The notes under the pieces: model-generated
Told to the model about the DNA's origin: nothing
What the model saw: only the letters and a program-made list of their open reading frames with translations
The model's database searches: none
Source: JAAYCI01 sp964370165
GTDB lineage: Bacteria; Bacillota; Clostridia; Oscillospirales; Ruminococcaceae
Length of the DNA stretch: 39,000 nucleotides
Direction: 5' to 3'
Assembly: GCA_964370165.1 (NCBI GenBank)
Contig: CAYJIG010000015.1
Span: forward strand, 1-39,000
In this document: in pieces, positions 26,101 through 32,616 of the stretch
Position numbering within the stretch: position 1 is the stretch's first letter
Layout: the number at the start of each line of letters is the position of its first letter
Position numbers and translations under genes: made by a program

Positions 26101-26125
26101 TCACCTTTTTTCCTGTGATAGACAT
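23108..26125 (-). CDS. Large multidomain glycosyltransferase: DUF616-like domain, GT2 domain, long helical (TPR-like) region
   Basis: The 1005-residue protein has three parts. Residues 1-230 resemble the TOD1/MUCI70 (DUF616) type ('VIYTVITNRYDHLF', 'MICFTDDESL', 'YSLYLDANRLL', 'IDEIAFPHACHKH'). A proline-rich linker (about 263-271) leads to a GT2 domain at about 278-480 with 'LTIGVPVSNQIGTIRRCLEG', 'LLVVDTGSSDGTVEVCEEFG', 'MSAARNTGV' and the D-x-D-like 'SIDDDEWFED'. The remaining 500 residues are helical, Lys/Glu rich and probably TPR-like. The protein is soluble, with no signal peptide. GT2-plus-TPR proteins in clostridia often lie in surface or flagellin glycan loci; that is context, not proof. 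AGGAGG lies seven bases before the ATG. Confidence 0.8.
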   Translation of the reverse strand: MSITGKKVIYTVITNRYDHLFPSLTKQDGWDMICFTDDESLTGEGWQVRPIPQFIQNQADGDPVKTARLVKLLPHLFLEEYDYSLYLDANRLLSQKADVFTGDCEDDIVCLGSMHVDAYAAVEKLFFEEEVKQEDAELMFSQPKPLEDWQKNMIEGLVAQWQKDGLPEYSGCPGTAVMGRCHNRPSVIQVMESWAEHVQNGLIIDEIAFPHACHKHGMKWTERLQQLRREEETFSKAEWFAMVMQHVRIGDDTEEFEKTVYEKNPPPPGGEYDGYPFMLTIGVPVSNQIGTIRRCLEGIKPILDAVPSELLVVDTGSSDGTVEVCEEFGARVVKFPWINHMSAARNTGVKAAKGCWFMSIDDDEWFEDTSTIIHFFNSGDYKKYNMAMYNQRNFKNKNMTSYSQHPTPRMGKMTPGLHFEGRIHDALIQEGKVKRVYLEAVANHLGFANDDIDALREKSKRNVRILKKEVAYYPENLRFANQMVKEYIASDRSNDSIRMTFWIMSLEKNQGHSFNWNWVNINKARTFCTMVALGDDGTQAIDFYQKFLDLEEYNELDKCLILSALVVVHARNAECEVKNYQKAIDYAQEYFKVRKKFLSLKPGVRDLQFVTIGEDSVKDEKVTAVANQLMANGAHIKKTKVVDSFILSKEMMAFFCDDENQDYRTSVMEYLLEMKKTDVMSKVLLHFEKKNGGQGMGYLYAMICEKIDDETVSEFEEVLRKTAQNNKEFLAMLSLMKADKACKETEEMYKKAIEYVKGELFLPGNYFRGRLLHEALRLGLCVDDAFSLLDRSSMDYVLNAMQEKKTWRPKLCGNLLGYVDEINTEKSFLHKYLKAKLCEVMFREKEMDRELNAQEYLDEFETYVKNTGVWQEEYFNSQILQGEDAVYLPAKMRAVAAANKAFDCVKAGAPTDAMKSLKIVVAQEPSFKHAVAILNDKLMKDTKQELSRQSEMEMLLSGIKPKLKQMLADGQIAQLRAMIVQLEAIAPNDEDILEIKARLSLSPPS

Positions 26126-26301
26126 CTAATGTCCTCCTGTACCGTGTTTTATGACACAATTAAAATAACACTTTTTGTGTATATTTATAAGCTTATTCTT
26201 CTTTTTTCGCACTCGGAAATCAATATATTAAGTATATCACTATTCAGCACTTTTTCTCAATAGATAATTCTTTTATTATATATGGTATCTTTCTTTTAAA
26301 A

Positions 26302-26311
26302 ATGCTATAAT
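26302..26311 (+). promoter_or_regulatory. Extended -10 promoter of the CNNM/CorC-type gene
   Basis: TGC directly precedes TATAAT (26306-26311). No good -35 is visible. Transcription would start near 26318, about 46 bases before the ATG. The leader contains AAAGGA-GTA-TCCTTT (about 26349-26363), a six-base-pair stem that includes the ribosome binding site. Confidence 0.55.
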
Positions 26312-26363
26312 ATAACTACTTATATGCAAAAAATCAGAAATTATTTAAAAGGAGTATCCTTTC

Positions 26364-27602
26364 ATGGACACCGATGTTCTATCTACCGTAGGTATTTTGG
26401 TTATTTTAGTTTTAGCTTCATCTTATTTCTCTGCCACCGAGACTGCATTTTCCGCAGTGAACCGCATACGCCTAAAAAACATGGCCGCCGGTGGCAACAA
26501 ACGCGCCGAGCTTGCCCTTAAGTTATCAAACAACTACAGCACTCTTTTATCGACCATACTTGTGGGTAATAATATTGTAAATATTGCCGCAACATCGATA
26601 TCCACCGTTTTGTTTGTCAGCTTGCTTGGAGGCACGCTGGGCCCCACGGTATCCACCGTGGTGATGACGGTAGTTGTGCTCATTTTTGGCGAAATATCAC
26701 CAAAAACCTTAGCCAGTGAAGCACCTGAAAGTTTTGCACTATTCTCTGCACCTGCGCTGAAAATATGCACTGTTATATTAAGGCCACTAAACTTTATTTT
26801 TTCATATTGGAAAGTGCTTTTATCCAAAATTTTTCGTTTCAGCAAAGCGCCCACCATCACCGAAGAAGAGCTGATGAGTATGGTGGACGAGGCCCAGCAG
26901 GAAGGCGCCATAGAACAAGGCGACAAAGACCTTATTCGTAACGTAATGGAGTTTGGCGATAGTAGAGTTAGCGATATCTTGACTCCTCGTGTAGATGTAG
27001 TCGGCATCCCAACCGGCGCATCCATCCAAGAAGCCACCGACATATTTCTATCATCGGGATACACCCGACTGCCCGTGTATGAAGGCTCGGTGGATAACAT
27101 CATCGGTATAATTCATCTTCGTGACTTTTTCGAGGCCGCTGTAAAAAACATCAACGCTATCGAAGAAAGAATGACGCCTGTTGTTTTTGTGACGGCATAC
27201 GCAAAGATCAATGATGTTTTAACCACCCTACAGCGTGAAAAAAGCCATTTCGCTGTTGTTGCAGGCGAGCATGGTGGCATCCGTGGCGTTTTAACGATGG
27301 AAGATATTTTAGAAGAGCTGGTGGGTGAAATTTGGGACGAGCATGATGAGATTGTGGAAGAAATACATCCCATCGAAGAAAATGTATGGCAGATTTCCGG
27401 CAGTGCCGACATCGATCGTGTGTTTGAAACCCTTAGTTTAGACGGCGAGGCACAGTCCAGCACGGTAAACGGCTGGATTATGGAACAGCTTCATCGCATA
27501 CCTTCTCCGGGAGATACTTTTGAGTACAAGCACATGCACATTACCATCGACGCTGTGGAAAACAACCGCATTATCACTTGCCATTTTCGTTCAGTTTCGT
27601 AA
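26364..27602 (+). CDS. CNNM/CBS/CorC family membrane protein (hemolysin C-like)
   Basis: The 412-residue protein has the family order: an N-terminal CNNM (DUF21) membrane domain (residues 1 to about 190) with 'ASSYFSATETAFSAVNRIRL', 'LVGNNIVNIAATSISTVLF' and 'LIFGEISPKTLA'; a CBS pair (about 205-325) with 'DILTPRVDVVGIP', 'YTRLPVYEGSVDNIIGIIHL' and 'HGGIRGVLTMEDILEELVG'; and a C-terminal CorC/HlyC domain ending near 'NNRIITCHF'. Members of this family are linked to magnesium homeostasis or Na+/Mg2+ exchange; the haemolysin name is historical. It is a stand-alone gene divergent from the large glycosyltransferase, 37 bases before the GGDEF gene, with which it may be co-transcribed. Confidence 0.92.
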   Translation: MDTDVLSTVGILVILVLASSYFSATETAFSAVNRIRLKNMAAGGNKRAELALKLSNNYSTLLSTILVGNNIVNIAATSISTVLFVSLLGGTLGPTVSTVVMTVVVLIFGEISPKTLASEAPESFALFSAPALKICTVILRPLNFIFSYWKVLLSKIFRFSKAPTITEEELMSMVDEAQQEGAIEQGDKDLIRNVMEFGDSRVSDILTPRVDVVGIPTGASIQEATDIFLSSGYTRLPVYEGSVDNIIGIIHLRDFFEAAVKNINAIEERMTPVVFVTAYAKINDVLTTLQREKSHFAVVAGEHGGIRGVLTMEDILEELVGEIWDEHDEIVEEIHPIEENVWQISGSADIDRVFETLSLDGEAQSSTVNGWIMEQLHRIPSPGDTFEYKHMHITIDAVENNRIITCHFRSVS

Positions 27603-27639
27603 TATTAACACATCGACTGTCTGATATAAGGAAACTTTT

Positions 27640-28977
27640 ATGAGAAATATTATTAAAAATCCTAAAACCTTTTTAGTTTTATCGCTTGTGTTAAGCATTG
27701 TCATCACCATACTTTTAACTACCAGCTACCGCAACACTCGTTTAGCTGAAACACAGGCTCTTTTGGACTCTTATTCTGCTCGAATCGAGGGTATGTTTGA
27801 AATCACATATCTTAGCATCGATGTTGTAGAGGCCACCATCAAAATGGAAGACGCAAACTTGACAAACGCTCAGATGGACGTTTTGATGGAGCCACTTACT
27901 CAGTATCAGCGTGTTCGGGCTATTACCATCTTGCCCGATGGTATTGTAGAGTATATCTATCCTTTGGAAGGTAACGAAGACGCTATCGGCGACAATGTTT
28001 TTGCAATGTCTGACAGGAAAGCAGAGGCTGAAATCGCCTTGGAAACACGAGAAACCACACTGAACGGACCTTACGAGCTTACCCAAGGTGGAATAGGCCT
28101 TATCAGCAGAAAAGCCGTGTTTATACCGGATGAAAACGGCAATGAAGAGTTTTGGGGAATGATTGGCATAGTATGGGATGCACCCGATTTACTGCAAACA
28201 CTTAACTTATCTTCAATAGGCGATTTAAACGCAAGTTACGAGCTAAGCGCAACAGTGAATGGCCTTGAAAAAAACATCATTGCCGCTTCAGAGAGTTTTA
28301 ATGCCGACGCCGCTACTTATGTAGATATCCCTTTATCCAACGGTATGTGGCAACTGGGTGTGCACATCGATCAAAGCCTATTCAATATAATTAGTATTAT
28401 CAGCACATTTTTAGCTTTTATATCCATCAGTTTCATTATTTATATATATCGCATAAGAAAAGAACGCGAGCTGCATAAACTTCAAAAAGAGGTATATGTA
28501 GATCCTCTCACCGGTGTTTACAACCGTAAAAAATTATATGATTTCATAAATTCCACTAACGACTCCACTTCACCATTTGCTGTCTACTACATGGATCTCA
28601 ACTATTTCAAGCAAGTGAATGACACGTATGGTCACGAAATTGGCGACCAGCTACTAATTTCATTCGCAAAACGTGCCAAACGCATCACCCGTAGTAAAGA
28701 TTTACTGATGCGCATAGGTGGAGATGAGTTCGCCATTATTCTAAAAAACATTTCAGGTAAAGAAGAGGCCCTGGGTTTCCTTAACAGGCTGGAATCATCC
28801 ACCTCGCAACCTTTTATCATCAATAAAGTCCATTTACCTGCAACTGTCAGTATCGGATACTCTATTTATCCTATAGATGCCGATAATGTCACCGAGCTTC
28901 TTGCTTTGGCTGATGCTAGAATGTACGAAGATAAACGCAAAAAGAAAGCACAAAACCAAAGAACAGATTCATACTAG
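27640..28977 (+). CDS. Membrane-bound diguanylate cyclase with CHASE-like sensor
   Basis: The 445-residue protein has a membrane segment at about 10-28, an extracytoplasmic sensor at about 35-245 resembling CHASE ('RVRAITILPDGIVEYIYPLE', 'WGMIGIVWD'), a second membrane segment at 248-270 and a GGDEF domain at about 285-440. The active site is intact: 'YYMDLNYFKQVNDTYGHEIG' supplies the metal Asp and substrate Asn, and GGDEF is at 360-364. RSKD at 351-354, five residues before it, is the RxxD inhibitory site, so product inhibition by c-di-GMP is expected. It should make c-di-GMP from GTP in response to an unknown external ligand. AAGGAAA precedes the ATG, and a strong terminator follows. Confidence 0.93.
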   Translation: MRNIIKNPKTFLVLSLVLSIVITILLTTSYRNTRLAETQALLDSYSARIEGMFEITYLSIDVVEATIKMEDANLTNAQMDVLMEPLTQYQRVRAITILPDGIVEYIYPLEGNEDAIGDNVFAMSDRKAEAEIALETRETTLNGPYELTQGGIGLISRKAVFIPDENGNEEFWGMIGIVWDAPDLLQTLNLSSIGDLNASYELSATVNGLEKNIIAASESFNADAATYVDIPLSNGMWQLGVHIDQSLFNIISIISTFLAFISISFIIYIYRIRKERELHKLQKEVYVDPLTGVYNRKKLYDFINSTNDSTSPFAVYYMDLNYFKQVNDTYGHEIGDQLLISFAKRAKRITRSKDLLMRIGGDEFAIILKNISGKEEALGFLNRLESSTSQPFIINKVHLPATVSIGYSIYPIDADNVTELLALADARMYEDKRKKKAQNQRTDSY

Positions 28978-29012
28978 TTTTCGAGCTTCGAGCATTTATA
29001 CACTTATAAAAA

Positions 29013-29046
29013 CACCGCAAGCCAACACAGCTTGCGGTGTTTTTTA
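29013..29046 (+). terminator. Intrinsic terminator of the diguanylate cyclase gene
   Basis: A perfect 10-bp stem (CACCGCAAGC with GCTTGCGGTG) and a seven-base loop are followed by TTTTTT. It lies 35 bases after the stop codon and 13 bases before the tandem repeat array, so the array is unlikely to be read through from the cyclase promoter. Confidence 0.9.
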
Positions 29047-29058
29047 TGATGCAAAGAT

Positions 29059-29518
29059 GCATACTGTTTGTATGTAACCGAACAAACATTTTACGGGTGA
29101 CGCAGAAAGAGGTATGTTATCGCCGGCCGTGAAAATTTAGGCGGTGAGAACGTGCCTATTTCAAGGAACCAAAAAATGGTGTGAGGGCGCATACTGTTTG
29201 TATGTAACCGAACAAACATTTTACGGGTGACGCAGAAAGAGGTATGTTATCGCCGGCCGTGAAAATTTAGGCGGTGAGAACGTGCCTATTTCAAGGAACC
29301 AAAAAATGGTGTGAGGGCGCATACTGTTTGTATGTAACCGAACAAACATTTTACGGGTGACGCAGAAAGAGGTATGTTATCGCCGGCCGTGAAAATTTAG
29401 GCGGTGAGAACGTGCCTATTTCAAGGAACCAAAAAATGGTGTGAGGGCGCATACTGTTTGTATGTAACCGAACAAACATTTTACGGGTGACGCAGAAAGA
29501 GGTATGTTATCGCCGGCC
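29059..29518. repeat. Tandem array of 3.5 identical 130-bp units with strong RNA-like folding
   Basis: Copies begin at 29059, 29189 and 29319, with a 70-bp partial copy at 29449-29518. I find no base difference between copies. Each complete unit can form two hairpins in plus-strand RNA. One is TGTTTGT/ACAAACA (29065-29088 in copy 1). The other is a long stem at 29105-29162: GAAAGAGGTATG and TTATCGCC pair with GGCGGTGA and CGTGCCTATTTC around a 15-base loop, with a GAA bulge and one mismatch. Four T-G pairs in the long stem work as U-G only on the plus strand. The length is not a multiple of three, so a frame is not maintained across units. The final copy is cut inside the long stem, at the hydantoinase stop codon. 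Function unknown; no repeat-spacer pattern, no cas or reverse transcriptase gene nearby. Confidence 0.9.
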
Positions 29519-30888
29519 TAAATTCGGTGTAGATAGTTCCCTCTGCCTTTTTTCGCCATACACTTCCCATCTTGCGCAATAATTTCACCACGTGATATTG
29601 TCATCACGGGATATCCTGTAAGCTCTATGCCTTCATACGGTGTATAGTCCACATTTTCATGAAGCATCGACTTCGTTATTTTCACGTTATGTTCCGGATC
29701 AAACAACACAAAATCTGCGTCTAGGCCTACTTTAATATCACCTTTTTGCATGGCTATACCAAAAATTTGCGCTGGGTTACTACACGCTACTTGTACCACT
29801 CTTTCAAGACTTAATCGCTTTTTCATCACGCCTTCTGAGAACAGTAAAGGCATACGTAGCTCAACCCCGGGTGCACCGTTTGGGCATTTTGTGAAATCAT
29901 TCGCACCTGTTTGTTTTTGGGTTTCAAAGAAAAACGGGCAATGATCTGTTCCCACTGTTTGTATCCTTGCGTTTGCCAGCGCCTGCCATAGCGCCTCCAT
30001 ATCTGCTTTTTTCCTCAGCGGTGGACTCATTATATACTTTAGGCCTTCGCTATCATCTTGATACAGTTCATCGTCTAAAACCAAGTACTGCGGGCATGTC
30101 TCGACAAGAACATTGTCACCGCCCCACTGCTTCATGGTATCAATTACAAAAAGCCCTTCTCTTGACGAAAGGTGCACGATATATATCTTAGCTTTTGATA
30201 TTTGCGATAGCGTCATCAGCCTGAACGCGGCCTCGGCCTCGGTTTGTGGCGGCCTACTAAGCGCATGATATCGCGGCTGGGTTTTTCCTTCCTTCACAAA
30301 CTTCTTGCGCAACGCCGCAATAGCCGCATCGTTTTCACAATGAGCGCACACCACCATGTCCAGCTCTTTTGCTCTGTTCAGCACCTGCAAAATATCTGCA
30401 TCGACCAGCCCATAATCATATGTCATATACAGTTTCAGGCTGGTTATCCCCATGTTTTTCAGCGTTTCCATGTCTTTTATCACGTCTTCATCGACATGCT
30501 GAACCACCCCGTGAAACCCATAGTCGATAACACTATCTTTTGCCAGCGTTTCATATACTTTTGGCTGGTGGGTAAGCGGCACACCTTTTGGCCCGAACGC
30601 CATATGATCCACAATGGTAGTGGTTCCGCCGCATGCCGCCGCCACACTTCCTGTATAAAAATCATCCGAGGCACGTGTTGTGCCTACATCCAAATCAAAA
30701 TGTGTATGCACATCCACCCCACCGGGCAACAAGTATTTACCCTTTGCGTCTATTTCCTTTGCATCGGCCGGCAAGGCTGCGTTTTCGTCATATATTTTTG
30801 CTATTTTCCCATCTTCCGCCAACACAGCACCATGAAACACCTGCGCAGAAGTAGCAACCACCGCATTATAAATCAAAAGTTTTTCCAT
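29518..30888 (-). CDS. hydA: Dihydropyrimidinase / D-hydantoinase
   Basis: The 456-residue amidohydrolase has the binuclear metal site: 'GGVDVHTHFDLDVG' (H-x-H), 'ITSLKLYMTYDYG' with the Lys expected to be carbamylated, 'VVCAHCENDAA', 'AKIYIVHLSSREG' and the catalytic Asp in 'VGTDHCPFFF'. Length and order match D-hydantoinases and dihydropyrimidinases, which open the cyclic amide of dihydropyrimidines or 5-substituted hydantoins to N-carbamoyl amino acids. No carbamoylase or dihydropyrimidine dehydrogenase gene lies beside it, so the substrate remains open. The third base of the TAG stop is the first base of the flanking repeat array. The upstream EamA gene has its own terminator, so this gene is probably monocistronic. 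Confidence 0.9.
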   Translation of the reverse strand: MEKLLIYNAVVATSAQVFHGAVLAEDGKIAKIYDENAALPADAKEIDAKGKYLLPGGVDVHTHFDLDVGTTRASDDFYTGSVAAACGGTTTIVDHMAFGPKGVPLTHQPKVYETLAKDSVIDYGFHGVVQHVDEDVIKDMETLKNMGITSLKLYMTYDYGLVDADILQVLNRAKELDMVVCAHCENDAAIAALRKKFVKEGKTQPRYHALSRPPQTEAEAAFRLMTLSQISKAKIYIVHLSSREGLFVIDTMKQWGGDNVLVETCPQYLVLDDELYQDDSEGLKYIMSPPLRKKADMEALWQALANARIQTVGTDHCPFFFETQKQTGANDFTKCPNGAPGVELRMPLLFSEGVMKKRLSLERVVQVACSNPAQIFGIAMQKGDIKVGLDADFVLFDPEHNVKITKSMLHENVDYTPYEGIELTGYPVMTISRGEIIAQDGKCMAKKGRGNYLHRI

Positions 30889-30976
30889 GATTTTCCTCTT
30901 CTTGAATTTAATACTGTATCTCTTGGGTTTTTATTACTTTTAGTATACCACATTATATTGTATTACCATAGTACTA

Positions 30977-31013
30977 AAAAGCCTCTTTTATGCAAATGCA
31001 CAAAAGAGGCTTT
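30977..31013 (-). terminator. Intrinsic terminator of the EamA transporter gene
   Basis: AAAGCCTCTTTT pairs with AAAAGAGGCTTT, with a further TGCA/TGCA pairing in the loop, followed by TTTTTAG on the minus strand. It lies 19 bases after the transporter stop and before the hydantoinase gene. Confidence 0.88.
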
Positions 31014-31031
31014 CATGTGTCGTGTCAAATA

Positions 31032-31958
31032 CTATGCTTCATGTTTTTGGCTGTTTTTCAGTTTCCAATATACATAAACATCCGGCAAAATCACCGCTAT
31101 AAAAACAATTGCGCCGCCTAATAATATTCTAAGGCTAAGCACATCATACCCCACCATCACCGAGAACACCGCCCCAAACAACGACTCGCACGACAGCACC
31201 ACCCCGGCTTTTGCGCTGGAGATATACTTTTGCCCTATCACCTGAACAGTAAATCCTATGCCGGTGGATACAATACCCAAATATCCTATGGCAATCAGTG
31301 CATCCGTGCTTAAATACACCGTAAACGACTCGCCTGTTCCCACAAAAAGCATCATGGCAAAAATGCCTGAAAACGCACATTGAAGCACCGCCATCACTAT
31401 CGGATGCATGTGTGTAGCATATTTTCCAATCACAACTATCTGCATCGCAAAAAACAAAGATGAAATAAGCGTGATAACATCCCCGTAGTTCATTGAAAGA
31501 CCTTCGGAAAAATCAAGTGATAAAATCCCGATACCGACAAGGCTAAGCACGCACGCCACCACTACCGATATATACATTTTTTTACGTGTGAGTATCCAAT
31601 ACAAAACAGGCACCCATATAACATAACTACTGGTGATAAACGCCGACTTTCCGGGTGTTGTAAACTCTATTCCGTAGCTTTGCAGTAAATTTCCTCCGGC
31701 CAACAAAAAGCCCAGCACCACGCCTATTTTCCACTGACCTTTTTTATATTCTTTTTTTATAGTCTTAAAAAATATCGCCGATAGTACCAGTGTGGCCAAA
31801 GCACTCCTACCAAAAGTAACCGCAACCGAAGACATGCCTGCGCTCACGGCAAATTTTTGAAATATAAAGCCCCAGCCCCATATAATGGTCACTAAAATAA
31901 GGCCTGCCATAGCCAAGCCCTGGGTTTTTTTCGATACTTCGTGCGATGGTAACGACAT
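31032..31958 (-). CDS. EamA / drug-metabolite transporter family permease
   Basis: The start is set at ATG 31958 (MSLPSHEVSKKTQG), which has AAGGGAGA about nine bases upstream, giving 308 residues. The longer frame beginning at 32018 crosses a leader terminator and lacks a binding site. Ten membrane segments form two EamA repeats: 'GLILVTIIWGWGFIFQKFAV' starts the first, and 'YGDVITLISSLFFAMQIVVI' the second, which ends in a Lys-rich tail. Such DMT carriers export amino acids, nucleosides or other metabolites across the cytoplasmic membrane; the substrate cannot be read here. It is separated from the hydantoinase by a terminator. A promoter and an apparent attenuator precede it, so expression is probably controlled at the leader. 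Confidence 0.88.
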   Translation of the reverse strand: MSLPSHEVSKKTQGLAMAGLILVTIIWGWGFIFQKFAVSAGMSSVAVTFGRSALATLVLSAIFFKTIKKEYKKGQWKIGVVLGFLLAGGNLLQSYGIEFTTPGKSAFITSSYVIWVPVLYWILTRKKMYISVVVACVLSLVGIGILSLDFSEGLSMNYGDVITLISSLFFAMQIVVIGKYATHMHPIVMAVLQCAFSGIFAMMLFVGTGESFTVYLSTDALIAIGYLGIVSTGIGFTVQVIGQKYISSAKAGVVLSCESLFGAVFSVMVGYDVLSLRILLGGAIVFIAVILPDVYVYWKLKNSQKHEA

Positions 31959-31999
31959 TTTTGCTATCTCCCTTTTCAAGCCCCAAGTTATATATCCAC

Positions 32000-32035
32000 A
32001 AAAAAACAAGGTTTTCACATCATTGCAAAAACCTT
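32000..32035 (-). terminator. Leader terminator (putative attenuator) of the EamA gene
   Basis: On the minus strand AAGGTTTT pairs with AAAACCTT (32035-32008), followed by G and seven T. It lies about 18 bases after the predicted transcription start and about 40 bases before the coding start, so transcripts would end early unless the hairpin is prevented. Confidence 0.65.
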
Positions 32036-32059
32036 ATCTCTAAAGTCACTCTTCAGATG

Positions 32060-32088
32060 ATTATATAGTCAAGCAAATAATAAGTCAA
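32060..32088 (-). promoter_or_regulatory. Sigma-A promoter of the EamA gene
   Basis: On the minus strand TTGACT (32088-32083) and a perfect TATAAT (32065-32060) are separated by 17 bases. Predicted start of transcription near 32053, leaving a leader of about 95 bases that contains the terminator at 32000-32035. Confidence 0.8.
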
Positions 32089-32198
32089 GTGTGCATACAA
32101 GTATATTAATTTGCGGGCGCTTGCAAGAAAAACTTTCACACTATATAATAAATACATCAAATTATTTTAAAAAATACTAAATTTGTTTCTGTTTTTGA

Positions 32199-32227
32199 TT
32201 GACACTTTTCAATTATTGTGGTATGAT
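32199..32227 (+). promoter_or_regulatory. Sigma-A promoter of tRNA-His
   Basis: A perfect TTGACA (32199-32204) and TATGAT (32222-32227) are separated by 17 bases. Predicted start near 32234, about 18 bases before the mature tRNA 5' end. Confidence 0.88.
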
Positions 32228-32251
32228 ATTTCATGCACTGAAAGTTATTAT

Positions 32252-32329
32252 GGTGGGTATGGCTCAGTTGGTTAGAGTGTCGGGTTGTGGTCCCGAAGGT
32301 CGTGGGTTCGAGCCCCACTATCCACCCCA
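32252..32329 (+). tRNA. tRNA-His (anticodon GTG)
   Basis: All arms fold. The acceptor GTGGGTA (32253-32259) pairs with TATCCAC, and the extra 5' G (32252) specific to tRNA-His faces discriminator C (32326). The anticodon stem TCGGG/CCCGA encloses TTGTGGT with anticodon GTG. The T arm is GTGGG-TTCGAGC-CCCAC. CCA is encoded at 32327-32329. Own promoter upstream and two terminators downstream; no other RNA gene is visible in the transcript. Confidence 0.97.
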
Positions 32330-32352
32330 GCAGCCTTAGGCTGCACTCAATT

Positions 32353-32384
32353 AGACATCGGATTAAGTTCCGATGTCTTTTTTT
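32353..32384 (+). terminator. Intrinsic terminator after tRNA-His
   Basis: AGACATCGGA and TCCGATGTCT form a 10-bp stem with a six-base loop, followed by seven T. A small GCAGCC-TTA-GGCTGC hairpin (32330-32344) sits between it and the tRNA and may guide 3' processing. Confidence 0.9.
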
Positions 32385-32446
32385 ATGTGCACATTTTTTT
32401 AAGCCCCTTATATGGGTTCGCACCAGCAATGTTATGTTGCATCGAA

Positions 32447-32476
32447 ATACACCGAATTTATTCGGTGTATTTTTTT
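32447..32476 (+). terminator. Second intrinsic terminator upstream of the SorC-type gene
   Basis: ATACACCGAA and TTCGGTGTAT form a perfect 10-bp stem with loop TTTA, followed by a run of T. It lies 29 bases before the -35 hexamer of the regulator gene. The roughly 60 bases between the two terminators hold nothing I recognise. Confidence 0.85.
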
Positions 32477-32504
32477 GTCTTTTTTCAGCTTGTTTCATAC
32501 ACTA

Positions 32505-32533
32505 TTGACTTTTATGCCCTAAACACCTATAAT
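32505..32533 (+). promoter_or_regulatory. Sigma-A promoter of the SorC-type regulator gene
   Basis: TTGACT (32505-32510) and a perfect TATAAT (32528-32533) with a 17-base spacer; predicted start near 32540. Directly after it (32541-32580) lie the overlapping inverted repeats GATACAT...ATGTATC and ACATAT...ATATGT, a possible operator for autoregulation. Confidence 0.85.
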
Positions 32534-32616
32534 CAATACGCACGATACATTTGTCACATATCTTGAGCATATGTATCATGTGGCTATTCAATCAAACTGT
32601 AATAAAGGTAAATTAT

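Noticed and set aside
29140..29230. A short peptide frame crossing the repeat junctions (about 26 codons, ending YVTEQTFYG)
   Set aside because: The ribosome site is weak, and because 130 is not a multiple of three the frame is not continuous along the array. RNA pairing explains the unit better.
29059..29518. CRISPR or TIGR-type array
   Set aside because: Units are 130 bp and identical throughout, with no variable spacers and no associated nuclease genes in the window.
32018..32018. Upstream start for the EamA gene at 32018
   Set aside because: It lies inside the leader terminator hairpin and has no ribosome site. The ATG at 31958 has one, and the protein then begins like the family.
32386..32446. 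Second tRNA or small RNA between the two terminators after tRNA-His
   Set aside because: A GGGTTCGCACC stretch resembles a T arm, but no acceptor or anticodon stem can be built.
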